From IMG/VR virus record IMGVR_UViG_3300005527_002139, positions 1-64,000 of that record: a stretch of 64,000 nucleotides of DNA. One strand, given 5' to 3'. The stretch comes from a virus. The notes under the pieces were generated by a model, which was given only the letters and a program-made list of their open reading frames with translations, was not told the origin of the DNA and did not search any database. Positions 51,898 through 58,424 of the stretch are shown piece by piece. Within the stretch, counting starts at the first letter, position 1. Each line of letters opens with the position of its first letter. Position numbers and translations under genes: made by a program.

Positions 51898-52413
51898 TTA
51901 ATCAGCGTACCAGATTTCTTTAAATCCTTCTGCTTCAGTCGGCATTTCAAAGTTATCAATCATACTTTTAACAACTTCTAATGGAACGATCTTGTTAGGA
52001 CGATTGCTTAGTCTACGTTCTAATTCTGTCCAGTCCGGAGTCTTAAACACTACAGCAACATGCTCATAGTCTGGCAAGGCATTAAACTTACGTTTACGAC
52101 TTGCCAAAGTTGTAGATGTTTGATCCCAAATAATGCGGCGACCTTCAGACTGCGCTTTTCGAACTCGACGCATCATTAAACGAATAGCTCTAGGCATTAC
52201 CTTATCAAAAACTTCCGAATAGGTTGAACCCATTCGACGAGCAAATCGTTCTACAAAGTAATCTGTAGAAACTATTACGTAGTCACTTTTTGGAGTCCAG
52301 TAATTAATTCCAGTTTGACCAAATGAAACAAATCCTTTGATCCAGTCTTGATTGTCTAGCCAAGTAGATTTACCTGCACCAGGAACTCCAACTAGTTGAT
52401 AACACACAGACAT
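51898..52413 (-). CDS. Polynucleotide-kinase-like P-loop protein
   Basis: A 171-residue protein with Walker A GVPGAGKST (about 9-17), IVSTDYF and IIWDQTSTTLASRKRK; the D-Q-T-x-x-x-x-R pattern is that of T4 Pnk 5'-kinase-type proteins and related AAA_33 kinases. It lacks the phosphatase domain of Pnk, but a phosphoesterase gene follows at once. Probably nucleic-acid end repair. Confidence 0.8.
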   Translation of the reverse strand: MSVCYQLVGVPGAGKSTWLDNQDWIKGFVSFGQTGINYWTPKSDYVIVSTDYFVERFARRMGSTYSEVFDKVMPRAIRLMMRRVRKAQSEGRRIIWDQTSTTLASRKRKFNALPDYEHVAVVFKTPDWTELERRLSNRPNKIVPLEVVKSMIDNFEMPTEAEGFKEIWYAD

Positions 52414-52426
52414 TACAATCCTCCAC

Positions 52427-52648
52427 TCATAGAATCTTCCCTAAACCCAACCAAATCAATTGATCTAAATCTTGTTGATAGTCTTTGCCCAGTCTACGTT
52501 TTTCGTAGATAGCATTAAGAATATCTTTGCCATCACCGTAGTCGGTTACACCTGCGCCGCGGCTTTCCAATTCTTCAATTAAGTCGTCTGTGTCGAAGTC
52601 GCTGAGATCAACATCAACTTCAACTTCTTTGTACATAGTTTTATACAT
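52427..52648 (-). CDS. Small acidic phage protein
   Basis: A 73-residue protein beginning MYKTMYKEVEVDVDLSDFDT; the first half is acidic and the second helical. Its ATG overlaps the upstream stop (TAATG). Function unknown. Confidence 0.7.
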   Translation of the reverse strand: MYKTMYKEVEVDVDLSDFDTDDLIEELESRGAGVTDYGDGKDILNAIYEKRRLGKDYQQDLDQLIWLGLGKIL

Positions 52649-52839
52649 TACCAATTCTCCACGCCAGATATTTCAGTTTTAAACTCACCAGGGAGTCCGT
52701 TAATTGTGGTATGCACAATAAGCGCAGTAACACTACCAATGCCACTGTGGTTGTCTTGAATTAACTCAAAACTAGTAGCCTCCGGAAACTTGTCTATAGT
52801 GTCCAGAATCTTTTGAACTTCTTCTCTACATAGATACAT
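52648..52839 (-). CDS. Small unknown phage protein
   Basis: A 63-residue protein with IDKFPEATSFELIQDNHSGI; probably a small alpha-beta fold. It is joined to both neighbours by TAATG-type overlaps, so it belongs to the 53.9-51.9 kb operon. Function unknown. Confidence 0.7.
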   Translation of the reverse strand: MYLCREEVQKILDTIDKFPEATSFELIQDNHSGIGSVTALIVHTTINGLPGEFKTEISGVENW

Positions 52840-53306
52840 TAATCAATACTCCTAAATGTACGCCAATCATCAATGTTTGGTTTTTCGTCAGCATCATATG
52901 TCCAACCCAAAGCCTTCATCATACGATGCTTGACTAGCAAGTTTGGACTACGGAAACGTTCTGTGTCATTGAAGCCCATCATGACTCCGACTTCGCACAC
53001 AGCACCACTACGACATACGCCTGCATAACAATGCACAACAACATTCATACGGTTCTCTAATGCGTGTTGTAGCAGTCGAACAAGCTCTGCGGCCTGCTCG
53101 TGACTACACTTCATTGCTTCCTCTAACACTTCGTCTTTTTCTTCTACATCTAAAAATTCAAAGTTATGACGCTCTTTGAATTGGTGTTTAGCTTCAGGAC
53201 GCCAGCTGGCAGGATCCACAATACTGATCAGCATACTGTTAGCGCCGGCGTCGTGATGGAATCCTGTTGGAATATCAGCGGCTGCTACATTTTCAATCCA
53301 AGGCAT
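52839..53306 (-). CDS. Dual-specificity/tyrosine protein phosphatase-like
   Basis: A 155-residue protein with the phosphatase loop HCYAGVCRSG (C-x5-R; Cys about 92) after VVV, which is the core of cysteine-based phosphatases. A general-acid Asp may be in the WRPEAK/D segment. Phage forms may remove phosphate from host proteins or RNA ends. It overlaps its neighbours by one base. Confidence 0.83.
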   Translation of the reverse strand: MPWIENVAAADIPTGFHHDAGANSMLISIVDPASWRPEAKHQFKERHNFEFLDVEEKDEVLEEAMKCSHEQAAELVRLLQHALENRMNVVVHCYAGVCRSGAVCEVGVMMGFNDTERFRSPNLLVKHRMMKALGWTYDADEKPNIDDWRTFRSID

Positions 53307-53707
53307 TATACTCGCTCCTTTAAGTATTTTATAGCAGATTCTAGTCTACTAATATCATCATTCATATTACCTAACCCTAAATTACATTTATGACAAAGCC
53401 AACCTCTAAATTTTCCAGTAGCATGATCGTGGTCTGCACACCAAACTCCTTTTTTATTAGGATTGTGTCCCTTTGCTTCTTCTTCGTTTCTGTTACAAAT
53501 AGGGCATGTATAATCTTTAGGTCTAATAGGTGCAGTCGATTTTATCTTCTTCAATAAAGCAGATTGTTTCTTTGCACATGGTTTACATTCATATCTAAGA
53601 TACTTTGCACCACCATCTGTACCAAACATTCCTAAAGGAAGATTCAATAAGCACATTCCGCAGGTTTTTGTTTTTTCATCAAGGCCTTCGAATAGTTCTT
53701 TTATCAT
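53306..53707 (-). CDS. 49: Recombination endonuclease VII-like (gp49 family)
   Basis: A 133-residue protein with C-x2-C zinc pairs (CGMC; CPIC) and the family end, [20 protein letters not shown] followed by N-L-G-L-G-N. Asn/His/Asp in this His-Me finger form the active site. T4 gp49 resolves Holliday junctions before packaging. Here the C-terminal dimer region of gp49 is not obvious, so this may be a shorter relative. Confidence 0.83.
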   Translation of the reverse strand: MIKELFEGLDEKTKTCGMCLLNLPLGMFGTDGGAKYLRYECKPCAKKQSALLKKIKSTAPIRPKDYTCPICNRNEEEAKGHNPNKKGVWCADHDHATGKFRGWLCHKCNLGLGNMNDDISRLESAIKYLKERV

Positions 53708-53934
53708 GATGAACGTTCTTTTTTCACACGACCAATTCGGCTAGCCTTGTTCCAAGTGTAATCGTGACCACTTGGTAGTTTACCATTGCTCACTGTGTCA
53801 GCACCAAATATGCCAACGATTTCAAAATCTTTTCCAACGATAGTTACATATTCATTCATATGCTTTGCAACATTCATTGCTTCAGCAAGTGTAAGAACTT
53901 TGAGTGTTTCTTCTTTTCCTATTACGTTATACAT
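53704..53934 (-). CDS. Small conserved phage protein, probably leaderless
   Basis: A 76-residue protein with [20 protein letters not shown] and [20 protein letters not shown]. It is the first gene of the operon, and its ATG is six bases after the -10 box. It overlaps the next gene by ATGA. Function unknown. Confidence 0.75.
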   Translation of the reverse strand: MYNVIGKEETLKVLTLAEAMNVAKHMNEYVTIVGKDFEIVGIFGADTVSNGKLPSGHDYTWNKASRIGRVKKERSS

Positions 53935-53940
53935 ATTGCT

Positions 53941-53969
53941 ATTATATAGTCAAGTTGTAATGTTGTCAA
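53941..53969 (-). promoter_or_regulatory. Sigma70 promoter TTGACA-17-TATAAT
   Basis: Full consensus with 17-base spacing (TTGACA 53969-53964, TATAAT 53946-53941); the +1 base coincides with the ATG of the 53934 gene. Confidence 0.82.
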
Positions 53970-54054
53970 CTGGTGTGGTAAAATTAATCTTCTACCGATC
54001 CACATATAATTTTTAAAAAAAAACTACTACTAAATACTTTTTTAGGAGTTCAGA

Positions 54055-54897
54055 ATGAACATAGGTGTGTATGGAGATAGTATTTCTAGATATGATCCTA
54101 ACCAAGAATGGAATTTTGTAAGTTTATTAAAAAAAGAGTTTGATGCTAATATTGTCCATTCTGGAATCCCACATTGCAGTGAGGAAAGAATATTATTCAA
54201 TTTAAAGAAAACTAAAAAACTAGATACAGCAATTATATTCCATGCCGCACCGTATCATATCTTTATGCCTAGCTGGAACAAAGATGTTTCGAACATAGAC
54301 AAAACTACATTTGATAGAAAATACACTGCTCGAAATTGGGTAGAATCAATGTGGGGAACTGACTTTAAAGAACATGATTTTTATATTGATTTTTTTGAAA
54401 ACGTCCCTAACGGAGCATGTTTACAATTATTAGAATATTATAACATTCATTTTGAAAACTATACTGATGCATTTATAAAATGGCAAGATGGGGATAGTAG
54501 TGAAATTAAACAAGCACTATTAGATCAGGTTCGAATAGCATCAGACGATGAAAAGTTTTACCAAGAACTTTGGACTGCTTTTGAACTAACTAGAAAATAT
54601 ATGTATCATCCAGATTTACAATTAAACAGATACTATGGGGCATTAATGCAAATTGATTCGTACTTGCATAATAAAAAAATACCCTGTGTACATTTTTTTA
54701 GTAAAGATCAATGGTACCCTTCTTGGTATACTATTACGTCTGGACCTGTAGATCTTTCTATGCGCGAGCTATATAAAGATAACAGCCAATATAACATTGG
54801 TTATCAACAATCTGCTAATGCAATGAACGCAGAAGGAAATAAGATAATTTTTGACAAAATAAAAGAACTGTTGGCAACTAGTAGCACAATACCTTAA
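54055..54897 (+). CDS. SGNH/GDSL-hydrolase-like protein
   Basis: A 280-residue protein. The start, MNIGVYGDSISRYDPNQEW, is a block I GDS(I) motif with the nucleophile Ser. The C-terminal block, where D-x-x-H is expected, reads SANAMNAEGNKIIFDKI, so the catalytic Asp-His pair is not clear. It may be a degenerate or different-chemistry member that acts on surface glycans. It has AGGAG before the ATG. A plus-strand tRNA follows. Confidence 0.68.
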   Translation: MNIGVYGDSISRYDPNQEWNFVSLLKKEFDANIVHSGIPHCSEERILFNLKKTKKLDTAIIFHAAPYHIFMPSWNKDVSNIDKTTFDRKYTARNWVESMWGTDFKEHDFYIDFFENVPNGACLQLLEYYNIHFENYTDAFIKWQDGDSSEIKQALLDQVRIASDDEKFYQELWTAFELTRKYMYHPDLQLNRYYGALMQIDSYLHNKKIPCVHFFSKDQWYPSWYTITSGPVDLSMRELYKDNSQYNIGYQQSANAMNAEGNKIIFDKIKELLATSSTIP

Positions 54898-54905
54898 ATC
54901 AATAT

Positions 54906-54982
54906 GCGACTCGTAGTAGAGTGGTCACTACACTTGGGACTGTAACCCAAGAAGCGGAGGTTCGAATCCCCCGGTCGCTCCA
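54906..54982 (+). tRNA. Plus-strand tRNA, Tyr or Thr by anticodon reading
   Basis: A cloverleaf with GCGAC...GTCGC acceptor core, D-arm GTAG/CTAC, T-arm with TTCGAAT, and encoded CCA. The anticodon arm has six pairs (CTTGGG/CCCAAG) and the loop ACTGTAA. A strict seven-base loop gives TGT (Thr) with C at position 33, and a loose reading gives GTA (Tyr). Identity is uncertain. Confidence 0.55.
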
Positions 54983-55006
54983 TAATATAAAATCATACAC
55001 AGTTAA

Positions 55007-55082
55007 TGGTGCCGCCTCCCCGGATCGAACAGGGTTCCTCGGATTTTCAATCCGTTGCTATGACCACATCAGCTAAAGCGGC
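55007..55082 (-). tRNA. tRNA-Phe(GAA)
   Basis: Acceptor GCCGCTT, anticodon loop TTGAAAA, T-loop TTCGATC, CCA encoded. It is the last tRNA of the minus-strand array. Confidence 0.88.
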
Positions 55083-55218
55083 AAAAATAAAATGTAGTAG
55101 GTTGAGACAAAACTCAATTAGTTTGCGTCACGATCTTTAACGACAGCGAGCTTATCTCTATGAGACCTCTACTATCCGCAACACCTTTTACACAGCACCT
55201 AGCTGGTTACTACAAATT
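55083..55218 (-). other. Structured non-coding spacer
   Basis: No gene is seen. TAGTAG at the left and CTACTA at the right can pair, and a hairpin TTGAG-acaaaa-CTCAA lies inside. Similar terminal pairing recurs in the other long spacers of the array. Confidence 0.4.
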
Positions 55219-55292
55219 TGGGGTGAAGTCGGGAATCGAACCCTGGTCTACTGTTTCACAGACAGTCGTGTTACCACTACACTAACAACACC
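55219..55292 (-). tRNA. tRNA-His(GTG)
   Basis: Anticodon loop CTGTGAA in a 5-bp stem ACTGT/ACAGT, T-loop TTCGATT. The acceptor stem (GGTGTTG) has two mismatches and an extra G at the 5' end, as expected for tRNA-His. Confidence 0.8.
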
Positions 55293-55298
55293 ATTGAT

Positions 55299-55373
55299 TG
55301 GCACCCCTGGATGGAATCGAACCACCGTCCCCACGTTCGTAGCATGGTATCCTATCCATTGAACGACAGGGGT
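55299..55373 (-). tRNA. tRNA-Arg(ACG)
   Basis: Acceptor ACCCCTG/CAGGGGT, anticodon loop CTACGAA, T-loop TTCGATT, CCA encoded. Confidence 0.92.
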
Positions 55374-55380
55374 ATATATT

Positions 55381-55455
55381 TGGCCGGCCCTGAGAGGATC
55401 GAACTCCCACCGTCGGTTTCGAAGACCGAAATGATATCCATTTCACCAAGGGCCG
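55381..55455 (-). tRNA. tRNA-Arg(TCG)
   Basis: Acceptor CGGCCCT/AGGGCCG, anticodon loop CTTCGAA, CCA encoded. It is directly next to tRNA-Arg(ACG). Confidence 0.92.
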
Positions 55456-55459
55456 TATT

Positions 55460-55592
55460 ACCATAGAAAAACACACTCGGCTCCCCTTACAACCTTGTTC
55501 CTGTCAATTCAGGATGAAACTGGATGAACCCAGAGGCTCCCCTTGGTTGTTTGTATCTGTCAATTCAGATTGAAAGTGTGTTTATCTATGGT
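55460..55592 (-). ncRNA. Stem-closed spacer RNA with two repeat units
   Basis: Two 18-base arms (55460-55477 and 55575-55592) are complementary at 17 positions. Inside are two similar units, each with GGCTCCCCTT and a hairpin with the same six-base loop, closed as CCTG/CAGG in one copy (55500-55513) and ATCTG/CAGAT in the other (55555-55570). The compensating change suggests a conserved RNA fold. The right arm overlaps the tRNA-Lys 3' end. Confidence 0.5.
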
Positions 55593-55664
55593 AGGAGCAC
55601 CGGGACTCGAACCCGGAACTGGCAGATTAAAAGTCTGCTGTGATAACCATTTCACCATACTCCC
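55589..55664 (-). tRNA. tRNA-Lys(TTT)
   Basis: Anticodon loop CTTTTAA in stem GCAGA/TCTGC, T-loop TTCGAGT, CCA encoded. Confidence 0.93.
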
Positions 55665-55668
55665 GTAT

Positions 55669-55744
55669 TGGTCCACCCGGTGAGATTCGAACTCACACCT
55701 CATTGATTAAGAGTCAAGTGCGCTACCGTTAACGCTACAAGTGG
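55669..55744 (-). tRNA. tRNA-Lys(CTT)
   Basis: Anticodon loop CTCTTAA, T-loop TTCGAAT, acceptor CCACTTG/CGGGTGG, CCA encoded. Confidence 0.88.
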
Positions 55745-55918
55745 TTGGTCGTAATTAAATTGATTTAATGTGCCAACCAGGACCAATACGGGGTCAAGGT
55801 TGACACTAACGTTTACTTGAACGTTTCATGTCATTCTCCTATTTTAAATTTTTGTCAATAAAGTAAATTAAAGCTACTATCATAAGTAAAACTACGATCG
55901 CCCCATTTTGTTTTCTCC
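55745..55918 (-). other. Spacer with two mini-ORFs, one possibly frameshifted
   Basis: Two start codons have strong ribosome sites. ATG 55906 follows AAGGAG but reads M-G-R-S-stop; one extra G in the GGGG run would give a 22-residue membrane helix peptide ending at 55839. ATG 55829 after AGGAG reads MKRSSKR-stop (to 55806). Nothing else is seen here. Confidence 0.35.
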
Positions 55919-56110
55919 TTAATAAGATGCGTAATCACTAAACTTAGGAAACTCAAGACGATCACGCTCAACTACCTTTATTTCATATTCATCTATATTG
56001 TCATCATAGAATTTAATCTTAAATGTGTCTTCGTCTATTTTTTCTAATATTTCGCAGTCGACAAAATACGATCCGTACATACTAGTATCAAGATATCTAA
56101 TCGTTGGCAT
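55919..56110 (-). CDS. Small acidic phage protein within the tRNA array
   Basis: A 63-residue protein with MPTIRYLDTSMYGSYFVDCE and a later DDNIDEYEIKVVERD. The start has AAAGGAG seven bases upstream. It is located between tRNA-Met and tRNA-Lys genes, so it would be read from the same transcript and released by tRNA processing. Function unknown. Confidence 0.72.
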   Translation of the reverse strand: MPTIRYLDTSMYGSYFVDCEILEKIDEDTFKIKFYDDNIDEYEIKVVERDRLEFPKFSDYASY

Positions 56111-56128
56111 ATATTTCTCCTTTAAAGT

Positions 56129-56204
56129 TGGTAGTGATGGTCGGACTCGAACCGACGATAAACTCCGTATGAAGGAGGTACATTAGCCGCTATGCTACAT
56201 CACT
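56129..56204 (-). tRNA. tRNA-Met(CAT), elongator or Ile2
   Basis: Anticodon loop TTCATAC, D-stem position 11-24 C-G as in elongators, T-loop TTCGAGT, CCA encoded. Lysidine-modified Ile2 cannot be excluded. Confidence 0.88.
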
Positions 56205-56205
56205 A

Positions 56206-56279
56206 TGGCAGGGGTACTAGGGTTCGAACCTAGACTAACAGAGTCAAAGTCTGTGGTGCTACCATTACACTATACCCCA
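56206..56279 (-). tRNA. tRNA-Gln(TTG)
   Basis: Starts TGGGGTA as typical tRNA-Gln, anticodon loop CTTTGAC in stem ACAGA/TCTGT, CCA encoded. Confidence 0.92.
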
Positions 56280-56286
56280 ATAAATT

Positions 56287-56379
56287 TGGCACTTCGTTAG
56301 CCACACCGCTTTGGACACGGATCTAGACCCCTGCTTCCACAGGACTTATAGGCTTCAATACTACATTCCGCTACGAAGC
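56287..56379 (-). ncRNA. CCA-terminated tRNA-like element with non-canonical core
   Basis: GCTTCGT and ACGAAGT form a 7-bp acceptor-like stem followed by G and CCA, like a tRNA 3' end. The 75-base inside has no TTC loop or standard anticodon arm. It lies in line with the tRNA genes. It may be a decayed tRNA or a distinct tRNA-like RNA. Confidence 0.45.
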
Positions 56380-56401
56380 CCGAGCGGATTGTTGCAGTAA
56401 C

Positions 56402-56479
56402 TGGAGCACAGGGTGAGATTCGAACTCACGGTTTTGCGGATTTGCAATCCACTGCATTGGGCCTCTCTGCCACCTGTGC
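56402..56479 (-). tRNA. tRNA-Cys(GCA)
   Basis: Anticodon loop TTGCAAA in stem GTGGA/TCCGC, T-loop TTCGAAT, acceptor GCACAGG/CCTGTGC, CCA encoded. Confidence 0.92.
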
Positions 56480-56486
56480 GTATTAC

Positions 56487-56561
56487 TGGCCTCGCCTACA
56501 GGAATCGAACCCATATTCGTAGGGTAGAAGCCTACTGTATTATCCATTATACTAAAGCGAG
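56487..56561 (-). tRNA. tRNA-Arg(TCT)
   Basis: Anticodon loop CTTCTAC in stem GTAGG/CCTAC, acceptor CTCGCTT/AGGCGAG, CCA encoded. Confidence 0.92.
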
Positions 56562-56568
56562 TTATACT

Positions 56569-56642
56569 TGGCGTACCTCCAGGGACTCGAACCCCGACGA
56601 ACAGTTTTGGAGACTGTGATGCTGCCATTACATTAGAGATAC
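56569..56642 (-). tRNA. tRNA-Trp(CCA)
   Basis: Anticodon loop CTCCAAA in stem ACAGT/ACTGT, T-loop TTCGAGT, 3' CCA encoded. Confidence 0.93.
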
Positions 56643-56649
56643 ATTAATT

Positions 56650-56724
56650 TGGTAGCCACGGACAGTTTCGAAATGTCGACCTATCGCTTATCAAGCGAGT
56701 GCTCTTCCTCTGAGCTACGCGGCT
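56650..56724 (-). tRNA. tRNA-Ile(GAT)
   Basis: Anticodon loop TTGATAA in stem TCGC/GCGA, acceptor AGCCGCG/CGTGGCT, CCA encoded. Confidence 0.9.
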
Positions 56725-56729
56725 ATGTT

Positions 56730-56816
56730 TGGTGGAGATGACTGGAGTCGAACCAGTAGTGCCCGAAGGGCGGCGGATTTACAGTCCACTGGGGTTACCA
56801 ATTTTCCTACATCTCC
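56730..56816 (-). tRNA. tRNA-Tyr(GTA)
   Basis: Class II tRNA with long variable arm (GCCC-ttc-GGGC), anticodon loop CTGTAAA in GTGGA/TCCGC, T-loop TTCGACT, CCA encoded. Confidence 0.93.
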
Positions 56817-57060
56817 AAACTTAGTGACACTCTCCGCTATGCTTTTAGACGCCGTCGCAGGGCGAATGAAGAGTGTGTAGTTAAGAACACTAATAACGCC
56901 TTTTACAAAGTTCTGGGCTATGAGTCCAGTCGTCCCTATAGTGTTCTTAACTACTCTAGGATTTTAACATCTGTGTTGTCGCCACAGACTTCATCCCCTA
57001 GGCCGCCCATTTGCTAGTTTAAAGTGATAGCAGGATCTCGTTTCCTATAGCACTAAAAGA
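56817..57060 (-). ncRNA. Spacer with perfect 16-bp inverted repeat
   Basis: GTAGTTAAGAACACTA at 56877-56892 is perfectly complementary to 56939-56954, closing a 46-base inside. A smaller 7-bp closed element (ACACTCT/AGAGTGT, 56827-56876) lies directly beside it. No coding capacity with a good start was seen. GC content is locally higher. Confidence 0.5.
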
Positions 57061-57096
57061 AAAACCCCCGGAGTATTTTACATTCCGAGGGTCTTT
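57060..57096. terminator. Factor-independent terminator
   Basis: ACCCCCGGA and TCCGAGGGT pair with one mismatch. Runs of T follow on the right (plus) and TTTTTCTTTT on the left (minus), so it can end transcription in both directions. It closes the small monocistronic unit at 57119-57220. Confidence 0.75.
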
Positions 57097-57118
57097 TTGT
57101 TTTTTGAGCTGTTACTGG

Positions 57119-57220
57119 TTATGCGTAACTTGCTCCTACAGAAAGGCCCTCGCCTGGTAGTCGATACCAGCGAATGCAAAACATCTGATGTTTTCTAATT
57201 TGCTTAAACATTTTGATCAT
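57119..57220 (-). CDS. 33-residue basic peptide with own promoter and terminator
   Basis: A short frame from ATG 57220 to TAA 57119, basic N-terminus (MIKMFKQIRKHQMFCIRWYR), then a glycine-rich end (LPGEGLSVGASYA). A consensus sigma70 promoter lies 37 bases upstream and a terminator lies 23 bases downstream, so it forms a complete expression unit. The ribosome site is only a purine-rich GAAAGAAAG. Confidence 0.5.
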   Translation of the reverse strand: MIKMFKQIRKHQMFCIRWYRLPGEGLSVGASYA

Positions 57221-57256
57221 CTTTCTTTCTGTTAGTTAATTTCTTACTATGTGTAT

Positions 57257-57285
57257 AGTATACTGTATTTATTTATCTCTGTCAA
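57257..57285 (-). promoter_or_regulatory. Sigma70 promoter TTGACA-17-TATACT
   Basis: TTGACA at 57285-57280 and TATACT at 57262-57257 with 17 bases between, directed at the 33-residue peptide unit. Confidence 0.75.
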
Positions 57286-57355
57286 GAGATTTTCTTTAAA
57301 AAGTGACAAAAATATTGTTGTATTTTTGCCACACTCTTGAATACGGAAACATTTC

Positions 57356-57430
57356 TGGTACCTGGTCACGGTTTCGAACCGCGGACCTTCGCCGTGTAAA
57401 GGCGTTGCTCTACCCCTGAGCTAACCAGGC
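57356..57430 (-). tRNA. tRNA-Val(TAC)
   Basis: Anticodon loop TTTACAC in CGCC/GGCG, T-loop TTCGAAA, CCA encoded. It directly follows the Bax-inhibitor-like gene. Confidence 0.92.
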
Positions 57431-57437
57431 AAATTCT

Positions 57438-58112
57438 TTAGTCCTTACGACCACCAAATAGTTGTAGTAACATTAAGAACAAGTTGATAAAGTCTAAGTA
57501 CAAGCTAAGAGCGCCTGCAATTTCTGCCTTACCATCATTGTCGTAACTAACCATCTCACGAATCTTTTGTGTGTCGTATGCTGTTAAGCCTAAGAACACA
57601 ATAATTCCGATAGCACTAATGACCATTTGAAAAACTGTACTACCAATAAAAATATTGATTATACTTGCAATAACAATCGCAATCAACCCAATGAACATAA
57701 ATTGGCCAACTCCGTCCAAATTACGTTTAGTGAAGTAGCCATAGCCACTCATTGTAGCAAATAGAACGGCAGCTCCCATGAATGCGCTTACAATGCTTCC
57801 CATGTTATATACTACAAAGATTGTAGCAAAACTTAGACCCATTAATGCGGCAAATCCATGTAAAAATAGCTGTAACGCACTCTTACTCATTTTGTCCATT
57901 GCAAAGCTAACGCCAAGAATGGCTACAAGCGGCGCAAAGATTACAAGCCATTTCATTGCGCCTGTAAAGAAAAATTCCATCAGCGTTGTATTTGATCCTA
58001 CAAGATAACTTACAATCATTGATGTGATAACTGCCAGTGCCATATGTCCGTAAACACGGCCCATTGCACTATTAATCTGCGATGCAGAACGAAAAACACC
58101 TGTTGCATACAT
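57438..58112 (-). CDS. Bax-inhibitor-1/YccA-family membrane protein
   Basis: A 224-residue protein with seven hydrophobic helices and the family end GLTAYDTQKIREMVSYDNDG followed by a last helix. In bacteria YccA/YbhL-type proteins sit in the inner membrane, and YccA interacts with the FtsH protease. Phage use might be to change membrane protease or ion balance. ATG has AAAGGAG nine bases before. It is located inside the tRNA array. Confidence 0.88.
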   Translation of the reverse strand: MYATGVFRSASQINSAMGRVYGHMALAVITSMIVSYLVGSNTTLMEFFFTGAMKWLVIFAPLVAILGVSFAMDKMSKSALQLFLHGFAALMGLSFATIFVVYNMGSIVSAFMGAAVLFATMSGYGYFTKRNLDGVGQFMFIGLIAIVIASIINIFIGSTVFQMVISAIGIIVFLGLTAYDTQKIREMVSYDNDGKAEIAGALSLYLDFINLFLMLLQLFGGRKD

Positions 58113-58301
58113 AAGTTTGTCTCCTTTGTAAGATTACTTATAAAAAAACGAAAGTTAGCAAGTAAGTAATGAACTGTGCAAGGTGCAAACGGGCTGAGGT
58201 TACTCTAGGCCCTAAGCAAATTACAATATGCAAAGCACAGTGGCTTGCGTATTTCCGAACAGCAAATCACAAGTTCGATAGATTCGGGGCATACAAACAC
58301 G

Positions 58302-58320
58302 ATCAGTTTTCAAGACTGAT
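58302..58320 (-). other. Free-standing anticodon-arm-like hairpin (Ser TGA type)
   Basis: Minus strand: ATCAGT-CTTGAAA-ACTGAT, a perfect six-pair stem with exactly the seven-base loop of the tRNA-Ser(TGA) at 59402-59491. No acceptor or T-arm accompanies it. Confidence 0.4.
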
Positions 58321-58424
58321 TGCCAGTATTGGAGTCATCGCATGAAGCGATAACGGTGTTCATCCTCATCTCTCGCCTTCTTCCGGGTAGTTTACTGTTA
58401 CCAGCATACTACCAAAACCTTATA

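Noticed and set aside
56928-56947. A 14-base match between the 56.9 kb spacer and the D-arm of the initiator tRNA
   Set aside because: A match of this length is expected by chance in a window of this size when both strands are compared.
55460-56954. Inverted repeats as ends of a transposable element
   Set aside because: No transposase gene, no target-site duplications, and the enclosed DNA is too short.
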